Source: Trichobilharzia szidati
Lineage: Eukaryota > Platyhelminthes > Trematoda > Strigeidida > Schistosomatidae
Assembly (NCBI GenBank): GCA_944472155.2
Contig: OX235272.1
Span: 100,136,020-100,200,019 of the forward strand
Length of the DNA: 64,000 bases
Direction of reading: 5' to 3'
Shown: positions 55,801-61,800 of the stretch, in pieces
Position numbering within the stretch: position 1 is the stretch's first letter
How the letters are laid out: the number at the start of each line of letters is the position of its first letter
Made by a program: the position numbers and the translations under genes
Notes under the pieces: generated by a model
What the model was told of the DNA's origin: nothing
What the model saw: the letters and a program-made list of their open reading frames with translations, nothing else
Database searches by the model: none

Positions 55801-58800
55801 ATTACCTTCACTCAGTAACCTGGTAGGGGACATTTTGGACTACTGAACTTAAGTGTGGGTAGGAACATCATCACTCACCGAGATGCATGTACATCCAACT
55901 GACAAGTCCGAAATAGAATGAAACGTGCATCCTGGATTCCTCTGACGATAAACACCAAACAAATGCCATAAATAATAACAGTCGAAACATTAACACAATG
56001 GTCATCCCAAGTGCTACCAAATGATAAATTTAAAGAGATCATAACATACCATAATAATGCCAAAACAATATTTCTTATAAAAGTACGAGAGGGAAACTGT
56101 TGCATGACAAAATTACACCATGTACATTCGCAAAACTTTCAGTGAAAATAAAAATAATCAAATATGATAACCATTTATATTATCATATATTTCATTTGAT
56201 CTGTTTTGTGTAATTAATATCCATTTTTATAGTCCGAGGGAAATGTACCTCAGATTTCTCTTCGCTTCCGATTAATTTTTTCTATAAGGACTAACAGTAC
56301 ATAGCATGTTGTTAATGCATTCAAATATTCATTCATGCAAGAAGTAGAATTTGAACAGATTGATTCAAATGTATTGGAACAATCCAGCAGTATACCTTAT
56401 ACCTTTAGCACTGAATATTTAGTTGTAAATTAACTAACTAACAAATTCATCCATTTTATATACCCTGAAGTAGCCAGTATGTTCGACCATGACACACTGA
56501 GGTGGATGCTCATCGATGACGTTGGTTGACGGTAGCGTTATACTACACAAGTTGTCAGGAAATCAAATCCTCGGGGTCACTGAATGGTCAACGAGCTTGT
56601 TCTCGTAACCTGAATATCTTGTGTACTATCCTTGGTACGACAAGGGGCTACACACTGCCGATGACTCTTAAACTAAGACAAAACAGCTCTTTATTGCTTC
56701 TTTATTTTTAATGATTTCTAATCGGTACTTTGTTTCGTGACGTAATATTCATTGAAATTAATCCATCTGTGAAGGTGAAGAAATCTAAAAGTAATTGCTT
56801 ATTTTTTTTGTGAAAAGTTGATATTATCTTGAAGAGATGAAATCATCGACCACTTTTTTATTCTTTGTTCTTTTTCTCACCTTCAAGGTCGTGAAGCAAA
56901 AGTAGCTGTTTTACAACTTAACTGCTTAACATCCACTAAACCGGTGGATAGATCACAGGCAAAAAAGCTCACCTTAGAAAAAACAAAAGGTAATAATACT
57001 AATATTTTAACTGAAGGTTTTCGGTAATATTTAACCTTATTTACAAAATTTTAATACCTCAGTACTGAACAAAGTTTGTGTTATGACAATTTTCATGCCT
57101 GCATAGAAATCTCTACTAACTGACGCATCAGCTATTATTATTGTGTTTAATTAAATGTATTCTATTTTACAAATCTGTTACTGATTAACACAGACACATG
57201 CAATCCCTGAATTTACATAGAGATCTAGAAAATACTAACCAGCAGTACTCCACTTGTTAGATGACATCTATCATATAACATACTATGACCGCTTACAACG
57301 ATAGAATTATAACATAAATGCCAATAAACTGAAGTTCGTTTACATCTCTGGAGATGAATAGAGCTATTCGTCAAGAATATCTTCGTTAAGAAAAGAATTA
57401 TCCTCACACTATTGAGATTCACTTTTTTGAATACTGGTTTTGTTCACATGATATTGTATTCAAGTGTAAAAGATACTTAAAATCAGATGAATTTGAAAAT
57501 ATAGGTGGGAGGTTATCAACTTGTAAATACCAAAACTCATAATTATTGAGGAAGAGTGGTCATATACACCAAAAACTGTATATGATAAAGTTTTTTGGGC
57601 CGCATTAGTTTATCGCTTTGAAATCTATTTCAGAATGCATAGAAATGATGTATAATCTCATATATGAAGTAGATTATCTTAAGATAGCATTAACAATTAA
57701 CGAAAAGTACTCATTGAATATCACACTTTATTGTGTTATTGAAAGTGTCTGATTAAACGTTATAACACCGAGTTCCATAATAATTACTATCTACTAATAG
57801 TACCTTGTTAAACGCCGTAAATAGTTAACGAAATTGTGAGGTTTTTTAACATCTTTCTATATTACTTTAAGAGGTAAGCAGAATATGACCAAAGTTAAGT
57901 TATATAAGTTTGAGTGGATTCCGTTTAGACGATGACTTTATTAATACGACTGACTTCATTGGAAAATCCTAAGATACTTCCAGAATAAGTGTCAAATATC
58001 CAGATCGCAGAGACCCTAGACCTATCGCTGATTTCAGAAGACTAATCTTAATACGCAGAACACTGTGCACTTTAACCGGCGCAGAACAGCAGAAAAGGTT
58101 TGGCAACACGATTGTTTATTTTTCAATCCATAACGAAGCAGATTTACAACGGTTAATCAGTGCCAAAGCCTGTAAATAAACATTAATATAATGTACAACA
58201 ATACTTCTGATAGTACTTCTCCAATCTTACGTCAACCAGTACACAATTAAGCACTGACAGTCTTCTTGTCTCCCACCAATGGACACCAGCTAGAATAAAC
58301 AAACTACTCAATGTTCACCAGCACTGACAATAAGTTTTAAGAAAGGCATATTTTTAACACTGCAAACATCATGTGAACATTTAGCCGAAAATTTTAGCCG
58401 TTATTTTCAAATCATATAGTTACACACAGTGGTCTCTGGAAACGGTAAATATTCAGATCAAAATATGTTTTCTGCTTCATGTCACCACGATCTGCATAAA
58501 TAGCAACTGATGAATATGACTTTGTGTATTATCAATTCTCTAGATTATCTGGCCACCTTATCGGCTGTTAGAACTGACTTAGCCGTCTGAGATGAGTTCA
58601 TCTGTGCACCCCGCTATTCAGCCTAGTCCAAAATGGCCATCTAGTGCTTACATTACACTGATCTTCTAAGCGAGAACAAGCGTTTCACCTCGGTGATCTC
58701 CAACTACTGATATTATTCAATAATATCCACTACATTGTAATACTAAGCCTGCCTAAATGACTTCACAATGATAAAATTGATCTCTGTAAAATAGTGTACT

Positions 58801-61800
58801 ATCCATACTGCTGTCACACACTAGTATTGTAACGAAAGAAGACAAAAGACTTAGTAAAGGAAATGTTTATTTCCAATTTACTATCTTTATATAAACAAAT
58901 TATGTACACCTTATCTTCAGCTCACCATTTGCACAAATCTGCCGTGTTGTGCTACTTCTGCCCTTCCTTCCGACTGTGTTTCTTTGTGTTCCTTTCACGT
59001 CTCCCATATATCTGCGCAACACTGTATCATTCGTTTCCTCTAATATTAAATCTCTTTCCTTGTCATTTGATGTTTTTTGTGCCGATGAACATTTCTTTAT
59101 ATATACTACTGATAAATTTTTCAGTAGCACACGCCACAGTATAATTTTTATTTTTCTTTGAAATTTCAATCTTTTAGGAAGTCAACTGTTCACAGTTAGT
59201 AAGAGTCCTAATCATCCATTAAGGTTAGCGATTGCAGTGCATCGAAGAATCATAGTCTTCCAATGGCATTTATTTACTGGACGTTCTTTATCATCATGGA
59301 ATCAGTTGGCTCAACCAGATCCCATTGAAAACTTTCAAATTATGCGAGTAAGTTTCAGTATCCCTGAGTTAAATTATCCGCTTCTACTGTGATGTGCTGC
59401 TGTCTTTTCCCCCTTGAGTTTCTGAATAGTTGATTCCTTTCAAAAACATTTTCCGTCTAAGATTGGTATCAGCCGCTGTGGTTACAAAGACGAATCAGTG
59501 AAGTTTGATGGGGAACATGTTTTTCATTCCTTTGCGTTCTAAATGGGACATGCGGCTTAACGATAATAATAACAATAATAACAACAGCTTTATTATGCAC
59601 AACAGGTTTATAGAGTATGTATAATTTTCAGAGTAGTTTATTGCATAATATTTACTCTTCATCCAGGAGTTTCAGGTAAAAACAGTCATCTCCAGTACAC
59701 CATGCTACACAGTGATTTAGATCTGAAGAATAAAATAATCCACTGCGGTATTTTTCTTTGGTTGCCCAGAATTTGAACAACAGTAGGTTGTAAACCAATA
59801 AAAAAAGGCTCACGAGTACAATTGGAGACCCACGGATATAACTGAGTGGTTATAACTACAAGAACTAAAAAAATAAAATACATTGTCTCTGATGGAAGTT
59901 CAGGTAGCTCATTGATTCAAGTCGGCCTCCAAGTTTGAGTAGAGGTGTTGTTTTTACGGGGTAGGGTAACTAGCGCCACTCCTAACTTTCTCTGTTTTCT
60001 AAACTAGCTAGGTTTGGGAGTTGGTTGGCCAAGAGTCAAATTTGGAACTACTGCGTGGTTGGCGAGCATTATACCAGTGAAAAACCGACGAACCACAATG
60101 AGTATGATTCATCCTTAAACCAAGACTGTGGAATATTTTCTGTTGGATTTATTGTGAAGGAGTGATGATAATCAACTTATTTCAATTTCATAGTTTTGAC
60201 TGAATAAAGTTTACTGATTAACATGACTGGAATTAATGTTGAGCTTGGAGGACATACTCATCTATACTGACCACGGTTAGCAGATATCATACTGGCATTA
60301 ATACCGTCATGCAAAAGCAGATCATTCGATACAACAGACAGCAGTAATATGTTGTCATTACGTAAGGTCTATACAGCAAAATTCTCATTTATTTGCATAC
60401 GACTAACTCATATTTTGACTGAGTCACTAAACACGCATCAGTAGGACTACTATGACCTTTTCAAGGATAAAATGTATTTAGGGCAAGTCTAGACAGTTAT
60501 GACTTGTAAAATACAACCTAAAAATATCAAGTACGTTGCAATGATGCTCAAATATTCATGATAGTGAATGAATTAGAATTTATGTCATTTTGTGAACTGA
60601 ATTACTTGGTAAAATACTCACCACAGTCAGCTTATTGGCAGATAATATTGGCTGAAGGTATGCGGCACTGTCTGACCGTAAACGACATGTTCCTAGGCTA
60701 TGCAAATACGTAAGAATAAATACGGTTAAATACTGGTTCACTCATAGCCTTATGTATTCCCATTGAGTCATATAAAAGAAAAGGAGTTCAGCGAAGAGTT
60801 TTAACATGTGAATCGTCATTGCTTCTGAGATTTGAAGAAGTTTGATTCGTACTCTTTTAGCAAGATTCTGTGGATGGCTTTGTAGCTACTTTGTGGGTTT
60901 GCTTGGTGTCCTGAATGGATCGATTGTTCAAGAATAGAGCTTCGGGTTGACCTTTATTCTCCTTTAAAAAGCCATGACTGTGGGTAAGTGTTTGGCGATA
61001 CGTTTGGATGGCAGACTCTTGGTACGGCTGACATACTTAGCCAGCTCCACACGAGCAGGTGAATTGGTAGATGCACAGTAATGAGACCAACAGTGGTAGT
61101 TTATCCTTCATGTTCATGAAAATAGTTGGTTTCGTAGAGAAGGTTAGTCGGAATTCAGCCGCCTGTCTCGCTCACTGAACAAAACCTGAACTCTGCATAC
61201 AAAAGAAGTTTGTTCAGCCTTTAAATCTAGAGCGAACCTGACCTATCTTAACACCAAATACGTAATTTTTGCTTCGTCTTTTTTGCACTTGTTTGTTTCC
61301 TAATTGTATGATATTTTCTTCCCCCACCGCTTATTAAATCTCTACCTCTTATCTCCACTGCTGTTAACTTGACTTTTATTCAGTTTTAATTTTCGCTAAG
61401 CTCTACTCAACCCCGTCAATTAGATTACGTCATTCAGCTTGCTAATTTAATCTTATCTTAGTTTCTAACCCATTAACGCTTCCTACATCACGTAACTTGT
61501 TATCTAAAATTTACAATTCAAATGACACATCTCTGGAAATATTAATTTTGTCGCTAAAACAGTTTACTATATGTGTGTGATTGTACAGCTTGATAATGAT
61601 ATCGCCGAGAAGAGTAACTCTTCGCTGAACGTCTTTCTGCACTGCAGTTCAGACCATAACCAGCGTATTTGTTAGATTATCTTACTCTTGAATATGCAGA
61701 TCATACCTTTCTCCTCAACATAACTCATCATTACCAATATGCATATGAAATATCTTTGTCCGAATACGATTCATATCTGCAGTTTCACTGTCAAGTATGA

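Noticed and set aside
58863..59169. Three overlapping open frames on both strands
   Set aside because: They fall in a solo LTR with no protein similarity and low-complexity composition.
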